From positions 1 to 48,518 of the forward strand of contig JAFQTD010000009.1 of assembly GCA_017409215.1 (NCBI GenBank): DNA of 48,518 bases, in the 5' to 3' direction. The position numbers were made by a program, and so were the translations under genes. The notes beneath the pieces were generated by a model. The model was not told the origin of the DNA. It worked only from the letters and a program-made list of their open reading frames with translations, and made no database searches. This DNA comes from Alphaproteobacteria bacterium (lineage in GTDB: Bacteria; Pseudomonadota; Alphaproteobacteria; Rs-D84). Below, piece after piece: positions 27,321 to 36,260 of this stretch. Within the stretch, counting starts at the first letter, position 1; each line of letters opens with the position of its first letter.

Positions 27321-27545
27321 ATGTTTGGAAAAGTAAAAAAAGTATTCTTCACTGGTGTATTTGGTGTATTGTATGTATCTTTTGTTGCACAATTGGTTTA
27401 TGTGCTGGGTTGGGTTTCTGAAGTTAACAACAAGTTTATTGCCCTTGGTATGTTGGCATTAGAATGGTTGGTTTTGATTTCTGCACGTTATTTATCTAAA
27501 CGTTCCAGCAACAGTGCACAACACAACGCGTTTCGTCGTCGTTAA
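27321..27545 (+). CDS. Small two-helix membrane protein (74 aa)
   Basis: A strong ribosome site (AAAAAGGAAC) precedes the ATG. Two hydrophobic segments, about residues 9-30 and 37-57, would span the inner membrane, leaving a basic C-terminus (NAFRRR). No family is recognised. It lies between tmRNA and a bidirectional terminator. Confidence 0.75.
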   Translation: MFGKVKKVFFTGVFGVLYVSFVAQLVYVLGWVSEVNNKFIALGMLALEWLVLISARYLSKRSSNSAQHNAFRRR

Positions 27546-27560
27546 TCGCGACAGACTGAT

Positions 27561-27590
27561 AAAAAACCGCCCATACGGACGGTTTTTTTA
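27561..27590. terminator. Bidirectional terminator
   Basis: AACCG/CGGTT plus CC/GG, with one internal mismatch, is flanked by A6 and T7. It serves the membrane-protein gene and the convergent tRNA-Ser. Confidence 0.82.
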
Positions 27591-27596
27591 TAATTC

Positions 27597-27686
27597 TGGC
27601 GGAGACGAAGGGATTTGAACCCTTGATACAGTTGCCCGTATTCACGATTTCGAGTCGTGCGCATTCAACCACTCTGCCACGTCTCC
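27597..27686 (-). tRNA. tRNA-Ser (anticodon CGA)
   Basis: On the minus strand the 90-nt class II tRNA has acceptor GGAGACG/CGTCTCC, anticodon loop CTCGAAA (CGA), a long variable arm, T arm AAGGG-TTCAAAT-CCCTT, discriminator G and encoded CCA. Confidence 0.97.
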
Positions 27687-27770
27687 AGCGACTGCCATTA
27701 TAAATATCTTAGATTTGTTTTGCAAGGGCAAATATTTGACTTTTTTCATCTATTGATTATTATACTTTAT

Positions 27771-28124
27771 ATGGCTAATATACCCAAGACTTTTAATGAA
27801 CAGGTTTATGATATTGTTGCACGAATCCCACGCGGGCGCGTTGCAACATTTGGTCAAATTGCCGCGATGATTGGTCGACCACGATGCGCACGCTTTGTTG
27901 GCTATGCATCGAATAACAAGGCATCATGGCATCTGCCTTGGCATCGCGTTGTATTCAAAGACGGTTCATTATGTTGCGGATTTGCGGCACAACAATATGC
28001 AGACTTAAAATCCGAGGGTATAAAATTCACTGCCGAAAAAACGGTTATTATGTCTGATTACCAATGGGACCCTGAACGTGATGGTGTTCCGATGGACATA
28101 CGGGATTTTCCTTTGGTATTCTGA
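27771..28124 (+). CDS. Alkyltransferase-like (ATL) protein
   Basis: The 117-residue protein matches the C-terminal DNA-binding domain of O6-alkylguanine alkyltransferases (VYDIVARIPRGRVATFGQIAAMIGRPRCARFVGYA). The active-site PCHRV motif reads PWHRV here, so the acceptor cysteine is replaced by tryptophan. That is the hallmark of ATL proteins (E. coli YbaZ/Atl), which bind alkylated guanine without repairing it and flag it for nucleotide excision repair. A longer reading frame runs back across the tRNA gene and is not real. TATACT ends 4 nt before the ATG and no ribosome site is present. Confidence 0.9.
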   Translation: MANIPKTFNEQVYDIVARIPRGRVATFGQIAAMIGRPRCARFVGYASNNKASWHLPWHRVVFKDGSLCCGFAAQQYADLKSEGIKFTAEKTVIMSDYQWDPERDGVPMDIRDFPLVF

Positions 28125-28144
28125 ACCAAAACACGACAAAATTT

Positions 28145-28867
28145 TTATTTTGTTTCTGCATTTTTCTTACAAATCCGTTCATATATTTCTTTTTTATCTA
28201 ATTTTTTATAATTCATAAACCAAGGTGATTTTTTATCATGTTCACGCAACGCACTGGCAGTCGCTGGGGCAGGGGTCAACACATTATCACCCGGGGTCCA
28301 ATTTGCCGGCACAGAAACACTAAATGCGTCTGACGTTTGCAATGCAACCAATATACGCCATATTTCTGACATATTACGCCCCAAGCTGGCGGGATAATAC
28401 AAGACTGTTCTAATAATACCATTGGGGTCTATTATGAACACTGCCCGTACCGCATGCGTATCAGACACGCCCGATTGAATCATTCCATATAAATTTGCAA
28501 TATTTTTATTCAAATCATCTATCAAAGGGAATGTTATATTAACGCCATTTTGCATCCTAGAAATCGCATCAAACCATCCCAAATGCGAAGACAGCCCACC
28601 CACAGACAACCCCAGCAATGCTGTATTTATTTTTTCAAATTCATTTAAATTATTTTGAAACGCAATAAATTCAGTTGTGCAAACAGGTGTAAAATCAGCA
28701 GGATGCGAAAAGAATATCACCCACTTGCCTGCAAAATCATCTGGGAATTTAATTTTACCATTTGTTGTATTGGCTACAAATTCTGGGGCAACATCCCCGA
28801 TAAGCGGTATTCTTTGTGCATTTTTATTACAAATATCGCAATCACATAAATCGAATACATTGTCCAT
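28145..28867 (-). CDS. Peroxiredoxin, Prx6/1-Cys-like
   Basis: The 240-residue protein has the peroxidatic motif FFSHPADFTPVCTTEF (Cys near residue 62), the downstream GLSVGGLSSHLGW and the arginine-containing HAVRAVFIIDPNGIIR. Length and the HPADFTPVCTTE form fit the Prx6 group, which reduces peroxides with one conserved Cys plus a partner thiol. The N-terminus carries an unusual CDCDIC cluster, a possible partner thiol or metal site. An AAGGAG ribosome site precedes the ATG. Confidence 0.93.
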   Translation of the reverse strand: MDNVFDLCDCDICNKNAQRIPLIGDVAPEFVANTTNGKIKFPDDFAGKWVIFFSHPADFTPVCTTEFIAFQNNLNEFEKINTALLGLSVGGLSSHLGWFDAISRMQNGVNITFPLIDDLNKNIANLYGMIQSGVSDTHAVRAVFIIDPNGIIRTVLYYPASLGRNMSEIWRILVALQTSDAFSVSVPANWTPGDNVLTPAPATASALREHDKKSPWFMNYKKLDKKEIYERICKKNAETK

Positions 28868-29021
28868 AAAAAAACTCCTTAATCAATAAACAAGGTATCA
28901 CAAACAGGATTTTTTATTTACAGGAACGTATTCTATAAAAAAATTAAAACTTTATTCTTGATAAAATGTGATAAGATATAAATAATAATGTTAATTTGAA
29001 AACAAACAAAGGAAATGAAAA

Positions 29022-29300
29022 ATGAAACGTTCAGATATTGTTCGCTCGATACAGGTAAAATTCAAACGTATGCGCGCATCGGATGCTGCCGCCATACTGG
29101 ATACTATTTCAGACCATATGATTGAATCTGTTGCAAACGGGGACAGGATTGAAATTCGCGGTTTTGGCACATTTCAACCACGTGCCCGCGCGACCAAGGT
29201 TGGCTATAACCCCTGTACAGGCAAACCAATGGATTTACCTGCCAGCACGACAATTTTATTTAAACCCAGTCGTGAATTAACCAAGAAAATGAATGGATAA
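29022..29300 (+). CDS. HU/IHF-family DNA-binding protein (IHF-beta-like)
   Basis: The 92-residue protein shows the HU/IHF fold: N-terminal helices (RSDIVRSIQVKFKRM, AAAILDTISDHMIESVANGDRIEIRGFGTF), then the DNA-binding arm with GYNPCTGKPMDLP and a C-terminal PSRELTKKM. GDRIEIRGFGTF is closer to IHF-beta than to HU. It follows an AAAGGAAA ribosome site; the carboxyltransferase gene begins 4 nt after its stop, so the two form an operon. Confidence 0.9.
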   Translation: MKRSDIVRSIQVKFKRMRASDAAAILDTISDHMIESVANGDRIEIRGFGTFQPRARATKVGYNPCTGKPMDLPASTTILFKPSRELTKKMNG

Positions 29301-29303
29301 ATA

Positions 29304-31049
29304 ATGTTATTTGGCAAACGATCTGGTATTAAAAACAGGAATCGCGAACGTTATGAACGCGTACGTCGCCTGTTGTGGATAAAGTGTGAATCCTGTGGAA
29401 AACTGGTTTATTACAAAGATTACAAAGAAAACAAATATATATGCCCCAGTTGTGGTCGCGCATTCATTATGACGCCAAAGCAACGTTTTGACTTGCTGTT
29501 TGATGACAATTCCTGGACACGATTACCCCCCCCAACCGTATCTGATGACCCGCTGGCATTCAGCGACCGAATTTCGTATACAGACAGATTGGCTGATGCG
29601 CGTTCTGAAACAGGGTGCTATGATGCGATAACAACCGCAGACGGCACAATTGGTGGTGTGGCCACAACCGTATGCGTATTGAACGGATTGTTTATGATGG
29701 GGTCTATGGGGCGCGCTGCTGGTGATGCAATTGTCGCCGCAATAGAGCATTCAATTGAAACGAAACAGCCGTTTATTATGGTCACATCCAGTGGTGGCGC
29801 ACGTATGCAAGAAAACATATTGTCTTTGATGCAGATGGCGCGTACAACAGCGGCTGTAAACAAATTGCACAACAACGGCATACCATATATTGTGCTGTTG
29901 ACAGACCCAACATTTGGCGGTGTGACCGCGTCATTTGCGATGTTGGGCGACATTCATATTGCAGAAAAAGGTGCACGCATTGGCTTTGCTGGTCGCCGCG
30001 TGATAGAACAAAACATTCGTGAAAAACTACCATCAAACTTCCAAACTGCCGATTATTTATATGAACACGGTATGGTTGATATGGTTGTTGCACGTGGTGA
30101 CTTGCACGACACTATTGCCAAGATTTTGGCGGTTTTGACCAAACAAGAACGCGTTCCAAAACAAATAAACGTTTCTACACCTGCACATGATATATCTAAA
30201 AAGATACGTGGTATGGGCGAGACGGAGGCCTATGATAAAGTTCTGCTTGCCCGACACGAAAATCGACCACATTTCTTAGATTACATTGACGGCATTGTTG
30301 ATGATTGGACTTATCTTGCAGGCGACCGTCTGTTTGCCGAAGATGCTGCGATGGGGTCTGGTATCGGTTTTTGGCGTGGCATTCCTGCGGTTATTATTGG
30401 GCAAGAGCAGGGACGTGACATATCATCACGTCAAAAACATCGTTTTGGTATGGTAAACCCTGACGGATATCGCAAGGCGCAACGTATGATGCGTCTGGCC
30501 GAGAAATTTAATTTACCCCTAATATCACTGTTTGATACAGCTGGTGCGTTTGCGGGTCGCGAAGGCGAAGAACGCGGACAATCCCAGGCTGTTGCAACAT
30601 CGATTGCAACTGGACTTTCGATAAAAACACCATATGTTGCCGTTAATGTCGGGCAGGGCGGTTCTGGTGGTGCCATTGCAATCGGAACTGGTGACAGGGT
30701 ACTAATGCTAGAAAATGCCATATATTCTGTAATTGCGCCCGAATCCTGCGCCAGTATTCTGTGGAAAGACAATAAATTCAAAGCAACTGCCGCAGCTGCA
30801 ATGAAATTAACCGCACGCGATATGGCAAACTTGAACGTGATTGACGAAGTTATACATGAACCTGCGGGTGGTGCGCATACAGACTGGCAAACCACAATGG
30901 AATTATTGGCAAAATCTGTTGTTAAACATATAACAGAATTACAGCAAATCCCAGTGGCAGATTTACCTGCATTGCGAACAGACAAGTTTTTGTCTATGAC
31001 GCGCGATGTCGAGATTTATCAGCCAGAACACAATTCCGAACACGAATAA
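29304..31049 (+). CDS. accDA: Fused acetyl-CoA carboxylase carboxyltransferase (AccD-AccA)
   Basis: A single 581-residue chain carries both carboxyltransferase subunits. Residues ~25-285 are AccD-like: the zinc ribbon CESCG...CPSCG (~28-51), then MGSMGRAAGDAI, TSSGGARMQENILSLMQMARTTAA and LLTDPTFGGVTASFAMLGD. Residues ~300-560 are AccA-like: FLDYIDGIVDDW, FGMVNPDGYRKAQRMMRLAEKF, LISLFDTAGAFAGREGEERGQSQAVA, QGGSGGAIAIGTGDRVLMLENAIYSVIAPE. The enzyme transfers CO2 from carboxybiotin to acetyl-CoA, forming malonyl-CoA for fatty-acid synthesis. accA and accD are separate in most proteobacteria. The junction is a continuous reading frame. It follows the HU/IHF gene and ends at a terminator. Confidence 0.95.
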   Translation: MLFGKRSGIKNRNRERYERVRRLLWIKCESCGKLVYYKDYKENKYICPSCGRAFIMTPKQRFDLLFDDNSWTRLPPPTVSDDPLAFSDRISYTDRLADARSETGCYDAITTADGTIGGVATTVCVLNGLFMMGSMGRAAGDAIVAAIEHSIETKQPFIMVTSSGGARMQENILSLMQMARTTAAVNKLHNNGIPYIVLLTDPTFGGVTASFAMLGDIHIAEKGARIGFAGRRVIEQNIREKLPSNFQTADYLYEHGMVDMVVARGDLHDTIAKILAVLTKQERVPKQINVSTPAHDISKKIRGMGETEAYDKVLLARHENRPHFLDYIDGIVDDWTYLAGDRLFAEDAAMGSGIGFWRGIPAVIIGQEQGRDISSRQKHRFGMVNPDGYRKAQRMMRLAEKFNLPLISLFDTAGAFAGREGEERGQSQAVATSIATGLSIKTPYVAVNVGQGGSGGAIAIGTGDRVLMLENAIYSVIAPESCASILWKDNKFKATAAAAMKLTARDMANLNVIDEVIHEPAGGAHTDWQTTMELLAKSVVKHITELQQIPVADLPALRTDKFLSMTRDVEIYQPEHNSEHE

Positions 31050-31077
31050 ATAATCCCCATTTTTGGGGATTATTTTT
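31050..31077. terminator. Terminator
   Basis: ATAATCCCC (31050-31058) and GGGGATTAT (31065-31073) form a 9-bp stem, then T5. It overlaps the 3' end of the convergent gene at 31070. Confidence 0.88.
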
Positions 31078-31663
31078 GTTTTTGCAATCTTTTTATATGT
31101 GCAGTCAAACGTGGGTTATACATATTATCCATTGGCTTTAATAAATAATCTATATCTAATCCCGCGGCCAAGAAATCATACGGCGTACACGTATTTGTCC
31201 TGCGTACATCTGTGTCATTCGGCATATTTGCACGTTTTGCAGCAACATCCAAATTATTTTCAGACGCTAAAAAATAAGCAACCTTATAATTATATTCCCT
31301 GTGCAATCCTCTTTTTTCAAACCAATCGATTAATTGCCTTGCGTATTTAGGTTGAATTACATCATATACCAGATTTTGCCCCAGATTATTCATAACTTCA
31401 AATTCTGGAACACCATACAGCCACTTTGGAATATCCGGTGTCCAGAATTGCTGATTTACCCACAATCGCGTACACATTGGTTCTGTCAAAAAGAAATCTT
31501 CATTACGAAAGAAATAAGGGTTCCCTTCGCTTTCACCTTGTCGCATTGGTCTGGTTGTTGCAGACCGCAAATTATAAAACAATCCGTCCGGCAACGTATT
31601 TTTGATAAAATATGATTTACCACTGCAGGATTCACCCAAACAAAACAACAAAGTTTTTTTCAT
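31070..31663 (-). CDS. Guanylate-kinase-like P-loop protein
   Basis: The start at 31663 (MKKTLLFC) has an AGGA ribosome site; in-frame ATGs upstream do not. The 197-residue protein has a P-loop GESCSGKSYFIK, then SATTRPMRQGESEGNPYFF, which closely parallels the GMP-binding SxTTRxxRxGExxGxxYFF of guanylate kinases. The rest diverges: the lid region and C-terminal half are not canonical. It may phosphorylate a nucleotide or be a degenerate Gmk-like NTPase. It lies 59 nt downstream of rpoD, with a 7-bp hairpin (31690-31708) between them. Confidence 0.75.
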   Translation of the reverse strand: MKKTLLFCLGESCSGKSYFIKNTLPDGLFYNLRSATTRPMRQGESEGNPYFFRNEDFFLTEPMCTRLWVNQQFWTPDIPKWLYGVPEFEVMNNLGQNLVYDVIQPKYARQLIDWFEKRGLHREYNYKVAYFLASENNLDVAAKRANMPNDTDVRRTNTCTPYDFLAAGLDIDYLLKPMDNMYNPRLTAHIKRLQKQK

Positions 31664-31689
31664 ACGCATTCCTATTTTTCCATAAATAT

Positions 31690-31708
31690 ACCCCACATAC
31701 AGTGGGGT
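31690..31708 (-). promoter_or_regulatory. Hairpin between rpoD and the kinase-like gene
   Basis: ACCCCAC (31690-31696) and GTGGGGT (31702-31708) form a perfect 7-bp stem. No U tract follows on the minus strand, so it may attenuate or protect the transcript rather than fully terminate it. Confidence 0.45.
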
Positions 31709-31721
31709 CGCAACATAAATA

Positions 31722-33803
31722 TTAATCTTCCAAGAAACTGCGCAATTTTCTGGCGCGTGTTGGATGCTTCAACTTATTCAACGCCTTTTGTTCAATCTGT
31801 CTGATACGTTCACGCGTCACACCAATATATTCACCAACTTCTTCCAATGTGCTGGTCTTATTGGTGCTCATCCCAAAGCGCTGACGTAAAACAGTCTCTT
31901 CTTTTGGATCAAGTTCAGACAATATTTGTGTCACAATTTTGCGCAGATTCTTTTGCGCAGCGGACGTGAAAGGATTCTTTGCTGTTTCATCAGCAATGAT
32001 TTCCAAGCGCGAACTATCATCTTCTGTTCCGACGGGCGCTTCTAATGAAATTGGTTTCAGATTAACTTTCATCGCCTTGTGTATTTTATCGACCGGCAGA
32101 TAGATAATCTTTGACAGTTCTTCTGCTGTTGGCTGACGACCATATTTATGCATAAACTGACGCGATGCACGTTGTATTTTGTGAATATTATCAATCATAT
32201 GCACAGGTATACGAATTGTACGTGCTTGGTCTGCGATACTACGTGAAATACCTTGTTGAATCCAGTTTGTTGCATATGTCGAGAACTTATTTCCCAACCT
32301 ATAATCAAACTTATCAACCGCCTTCATCAATCCGATATTTCCATCCTGTACCAAGTCTGAAAAATCCAATCCCAGCCCACGATTGCTAGACTTTTTTGCA
32401 AACTTTATTACCAGTCTCAAATTAGCCTCTATCATTTCCCGCTTGGCACGTGCAGCCTCACTCTGGCCACGTCGTACCAATTCGACGACTTTTTTATATT
32501 CTGCGGTTGGTTGTCCTGTTTCATTCGCAATTGCAGTAATATCTTCTTGGATTTTCAAGATATCCGCTTCGTGTTTTTTTGCAAAATTTACCCACACAGA
32601 ATCGCGATGTTTCAGCATCTTTTTAACCCAATTACGGTTTAATTCATTGCCTGCGTATTCTGCCAAGAAATCTTCACGTTTAATTTTATTAGCCATTGCC
32701 AACCGCAACAATTTGCCTTCCAGTCCCATCAGCAACTGGTCGCGTTTGGTTAATTGTTCCAGAATTTCTGCGATTCTATCATCGTTTAAGCGAATCTTGC
32801 TGACGTGTTCAAACAATTCCAGCCGCATTTTTGTATATTTCTTTTCCAGTGCCGCATCTGGCGTATCAGAACACAACAAATTATCCAAACGTTTTGCTTG
32901 CAATTTTTGCATACTATTAAACGTGCGTTTAATTTTCGCAAACAAATCCAAGACAGTTGGCATCAACGCTTCTTCCATCACAGGAATCGGCACCCCAGAT
33001 GTACTGCGCGGAGTATCTTCTTTTTTGATACCATCTTCATCATCTTCCAGTTCGTCTTCTTCGTCATCTTCTGAAACAGTCGCATCTTCCAGATCGTCTA
33101 AATCATCATCATCCAAATCATCAACGTGTTCCACGCCTTTTGACTTCAATGTTTCTGACAGTGCCGCCAAAGACTTTTGTTCTGCCTCGCTGGAATACAT
33201 AACTTCCAGGTTGATGATATATCTCAATCGAATTTCTTCATTCAGCAACTGTTGATACCAATCCAGCATCGCCTGAATTGTCATAGGGCTTTCACACAAT
33301 CCATACACCATCAGTCTGGATGCGGCCTCGATACGTTGTGCGATTGCGACTTCACCGGCAGCGGTCAGCAATTGAACCGTACCAATTTGTTTCAAGTACG
33401 ACTGAACAGAATCCTGAACCCCCAACACCAAAGAGCCGGTTTGACTACGTTCCAGCTGCTTTGCATAGTGTTCATAATCGTCATCATTGACATCGACTTG
33501 TTCTGCATCGGCATTTAAAACATTACGCGTTTTATCATGTGGCTCGTCATCGCCATCATCATAATAGCGCCCCAAATCTTGTGGGTATGCATCTGTTTCC
33601 AGAATTTCAAGTTCCAAATCCTGTTGAAAAAAGTCCAACACTTCTTCGTGTTCTTCTTCTGGAACCTCATCAGCTTCGGTTGCCGCGTCAAAGTCCATCT
33701 TTGACATATAGCCAACATCCATAGAATTAAAAGCTAATTTTTGCAAATTTTCTGGCAAAGATTCTATCAGCAAACGTGTTGCCTCATCTAATTTTTTAGC
33801 CAT
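31722..33803 (-). CDS. rpoD: Primary sigma factor RpoD (sigma-70)
   Basis: The 693-residue sigma factor has region 1.2 (SYLKQIGTVQLLTAAGEVAIAQRIEA), a highly acidic insert between 1.2 and 2 (DDDDLDDLEDATVSEDDEED...), core region 2 (ANLRLVIKFAKKSSNRGLGLDFSDLVQDGNIGLMKAVDKFDY and FSTYATNWIQQGISRSIADQARTIRIPVH), region 3 (QRASRQFMHKYGRQPTAEEL) and region 4.2 (TLEEVGEYIGVTRERIRQIEQKALNKLKHP). It directs RNA polymerase to housekeeping promoters. Minus-strand TATAAT at 33835-33830 and an AAAAAGGG ribosome site lie between it and trcR, so it can be expressed independently. Confidence 0.97.
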   Translation of the reverse strand: MAKKLDEATRLLIESLPENLQKLAFNSMDVGYMSKMDFDAATEADEVPEEEHEEVLDFFQQDLELEILETDAYPQDLGRYYDDGDDEPHDKTRNVLNADAEQVDVNDDDYEHYAKQLERSQTGSLVLGVQDSVQSYLKQIGTVQLLTAAGEVAIAQRIEAASRLMVYGLCESPMTIQAMLDWYQQLLNEEIRLRYIINLEVMYSSEAEQKSLAALSETLKSKGVEHVDDLDDDDLDDLEDATVSEDDEEDELEDDEDGIKKEDTPRSTSGVPIPVMEEALMPTVLDLFAKIKRTFNSMQKLQAKRLDNLLCSDTPDAALEKKYTKMRLELFEHVSKIRLNDDRIAEILEQLTKRDQLLMGLEGKLLRLAMANKIKREDFLAEYAGNELNRNWVKKMLKHRDSVWVNFAKKHEADILKIQEDITAIANETGQPTAEYKKVVELVRRGQSEAARAKREMIEANLRLVIKFAKKSSNRGLGLDFSDLVQDGNIGLMKAVDKFDYRLGNKFSTYATNWIQQGISRSIADQARTIRIPVHMIDNIHKIQRASRQFMHKYGRQPTAEELSKIIYLPVDKIHKAMKVNLKPISLEAPVGTEDDSSRLEIIADETAKNPFTSAAQKNLRKIVTQILSELDPKEETVLRQRFGMSTNKTSTLEEVGEYIGVTRERIRQIEQKALNKLKHPTRARKLRSFLED

Positions 33804-33847
33804 CCAGCGCCCTTTTTACCTAGGTTAGTATTATATCGAATTGTCAC

Positions 33848-34399
33848 TTATTTTTTCTTTTTTGGCTTTGGTTTAGCCGCCATTTTTTGTGCTTTTGCAA
33901 CAGCATCATGAATTGCAGATTCCGACACCAACCCCAGCACAATTGGGCTTTGTATTTGAATTAGCGAATAAGACGCGTGTGTTTTATTGCGCACTGATGA
34001 AACAGTTGGATTTGTACTGCGCATCAGACGTGCAACCTGACCATCGGACAATTCTGGATAATTCTTTATAATCCACAGAATCCCCCCCAGGCGATTTTGA
34101 CGATGTAATTTTGGGGTATACCCAACACCACGTTTATTTTGTGCTTTCTGTGCTGAAACAATTGCGTCACGCAATGTCAAGCGGGCATTTTCATCTGCTT
34201 CACATTTTTGAATATCTTCACGTGTTAATTGACCGCTTAAGATAGGGTTAAGTGGTTGTATTTTATAAGTTTCCGCATCAGCGATACTTTTAACTTCTAA
34301 TTCGTGCAAGCCACAGAATTCTGCGATTTGCTCAAACGTTAATGCTGTGTTTTCAATTAACCACAGTGCAGTAGATTTTGGCATATATGGATAGTTCAT
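33848..34399 (-). CDS. trcR: TrcR/DUF1013 cell-cycle regulator
   Basis: The 183-residue protein is a clear member of DUF1013: MPKSTALWLIENTALTFEQIAEFCGLHELEVKSIAD and NPILSGQLTREDIQKCE are near the family consensus. The family is conserved in Alphaproteobacteria and includes Caulobacter TrcR, described as a cell-cycle transcription regulator that acts with RNA polymerase. The N-terminal third is an HTH-like fold and a second HTH-like unit is near ELSDGQVARLMRSTNPTVSSVR. The C-terminus is a Lys/Pro tail. AGAGGAAA is the ribosome site. Confidence 0.92.
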   Translation of the reverse strand: MNYPYMPKSTALWLIENTALTFEQIAEFCGLHELEVKSIADAETYKIQPLNPILSGQLTREDIQKCEADENARLTLRDAIVSAQKAQNKRGVGYTPKLHRQNRLGGILWIIKNYPELSDGQVARLMRSTNPTVSSVRNKTHASYSLIQIQSPIVLGLVSESAIHDAVAKAQKMAAKPKPKKKK

Positions 34400-34421
34400 G
34401 GAAATTTCCTCTTGTTAACGT

Positions 34422-34447
34422 GGGGCAATATACACTAATATTGCCCC
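34422..34447. promoter_or_regulatory. Perfect 10-bp inverted repeat before trcR
   Basis: GGGGCAATAT (34422-34431) and ATATTGCCCC (34438-34447) flank a 6-nt loop. It lies downstream of cysS and 23 nt upstream of the trcR start, without a U tract. It may be a weak terminator or an operator/leader hairpin. Confidence 0.5.
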
Positions 34448-34490
34448 AATTTCAAGATATTTTTATCAATTTTTTCGCTTTACGATTGAA

Positions 34491-35915
34491 TTATGCTTTT
34501 TTTACGATTTTATAGCCATCTTTGCTGTCCAGAACAGTCCACCCAGCCGCATCAATCTGTGCACGCAGATTATCAGCTGTTGTCCAATCTTTATTTGCTT
34601 TGGCGTCTGCGCGTTGCTGTGCCAACGCAACAATTTCATCTGGTGCAGATTCTTGTTCCAACGCGACCAACTTTTCCGCGCGATCAACAAACTGCAGTCC
34701 CAACAATTCATCAACAAACTTCATCAAAGCCAATTTAGTTGCACTGTTTATATCATCAGACTTTATAAAATCCTGCACCGACACCAAAACAGTTGCGGTT
34801 TTCAAGTTATCTGATATGGCCACAACCATATCATCATGCCATTTATTATAAACATCTATATCAACAGTTTCGTTTTCTGCCGACAACAAGTCCGCAACAC
34901 GACGCACCAAATTCGCATAACTTTTTGCCGTCGCATCCATTGTTTCCCAAGAAAACGCTAACTGAGATTGATAATGCCCCATTGCAACAAAATAGCGATA
35001 AACCATCGGGTCATACCCACGTGTACGAACCGCATCCATCCCTAAGAATTCTCCTTTGGATTTAGCCATTTTTTCACCTGATTTATCCAGCAAGAAACTA
35101 TAATGCAACCACAAATTCACCCAAGGCGCACCTGTAATGGGTTCGCTTTGCGCAATTTCATTTGCGTGATGCACCCGCGACAAGTCTTCACCCCCCGTAT
35201 GAATATCAAAGTGATTCCCCAGCAACTTCATACTCATTGCGCTGCACTCTGCATGCCAACCTGGAAATCCAACACCCCATGGGCTATCCCACTCCATTTG
35301 CCTTTTTGCATCTTTTGGCGAAAACTTCCACAGCGCAAAGTCATATGGATTGCGTTTCTGATCATTAAAGTCAACACGCGCCCCCGCACGATTCCCGGAC
35401 AAACTGCCACCAGTCAGCGCACCATAATTCACAAACTTTGACGTATCATAATAAATACCATCATTTGGGATTTCATATGTGTACCCCAGTTCTTCTAGTT
35501 TTTGTACCAATTCAATTTGTTCTTGTATATAATCTGTTGCGTGTGGCATAACAGTTGGTGGCAACATATTCAAGTCATTATAATCACGCAGGAATTCATC
35601 TTTATAAAATTTTGCGATTTCCCATACAGACTTATTATCACGCGCTGCACCTTTTTCCATTTTATCTTCACCACTATCGTCTTCATCATTGGTCAAGTGT
35701 CCAACATCAGTAATATTCATTACATGTCGCACATCATATCCATTGGCCAAAAACATCCGCTTTAAAAAATCATTATGCAAGAACGTACGCAAATTACCCA
35801 AATGAGTATAATGATAAACCGTTGGACCGCATGAATAGAACCCAACTTTCCCTTCGACCAAAGGCTTAAATTCTTCTAGTTTTCGTGTCATTGTATTAAA
35901 TAGTCTTATTGCCAT
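34491..35915 (-). CDS. cysS: Cysteinyl-tRNA synthetase
   Basis: The 474-residue class I synthetase has the HIGH-type motif THLGNLRTF, zinc-ligand segments (SCGPTVYHY, GWHAECSAMS) and the KMSKS motif as EKMAKSKGEF. It attaches cysteine to tRNA-Cys. Length and domain order are normal, including the C-terminal anticodon-binding region. GAGGGG precedes the ATG. It is the last gene before the repeat-rich gap and mobile element. Confidence 0.97.
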   Translation of the reverse strand: MAIRLFNTMTRKLEEFKPLVEGKVGFYSCGPTVYHYTHLGNLRTFLHNDFLKRMFLANGYDVRHVMNITDVGHLTNDEDDSGEDKMEKGAARDNKSVWEIAKFYKDEFLRDYNDLNMLPPTVMPHATDYIQEQIELVQKLEELGYTYEIPNDGIYYDTSKFVNYGALTGGSLSGNRAGARVDFNDQKRNPYDFALWKFSPKDAKRQMEWDSPWGVGFPGWHAECSAMSMKLLGNHFDIHTGGEDLSRVHHANEIAQSEPITGAPWVNLWLHYSFLLDKSGEKMAKSKGEFLGMDAVRTRGYDPMVYRYFVAMGHYQSQLAFSWETMDATAKSYANLVRRVADLLSAENETVDIDVYNKWHDDMVVAISDNLKTATVLVSVQDFIKSDDINSATKLALMKFVDELLGLQFVDRAEKLVALEQESAPDEIVALAQQRADAKANKDWTTADNLRAQIDAAGWTVLDSKDGYKIVKKA

Positions 35916-36086
35916 AATGCATTCCCCTCGATTAATAGTTAGTATTGAATATGATATATGATTTTATCAGAACAGGGCAAACAAAAAGTTTGCAAATTAA
36001 AAATTAACAACAACAGTAAAAATTGATAAATTTGATTGTCATTACCACCATATTTTGCCACAAACCCGCGATAAAAGTCAAGCAAC

Positions 36087-36123
36087 AAAAAATCACCCAC
36101 CATTCGGTGGGGAAATTTTTCTG
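36087..36123 (-). repeat. Terminator module, copy 1
   Basis: The 37-nt module is identical to 36261-36297. The stem CCCACC/GGTGGG plus the minus-strand T run makes a rho-independent terminator for leftward transcription. It is followed by TGGCGGGCGCAACAGGACT, which resembles a degraded tRNA 3' end on the minus strand. Confidence 0.8.
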
Positions 36124-36260
36124 GCGGGCGCAACAGGACTGGACTCCCCATCCCCTGCGGGGCGGGGATACCCCTCTCCACTCGTGACGATTTGGGTGCA
36201 CTTTGTTTCCCAAATCTACTTCGTATCGAACCTTTTACGGTTCTCGTCCAACTTTCCGCA

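Noticed and set aside
27657..27770. N-terminal extension of the ATL gene
   Set aside because: It would read through the tRNA-Ser(CGA) gene; ATG 27771 fits the family start.
32383..33255. 290-residue frame antisense to rpoD
   Set aside because: It is the shadow of rpoD: serine runs come from the acidic codons on the other strand, and it has no ribosome site.
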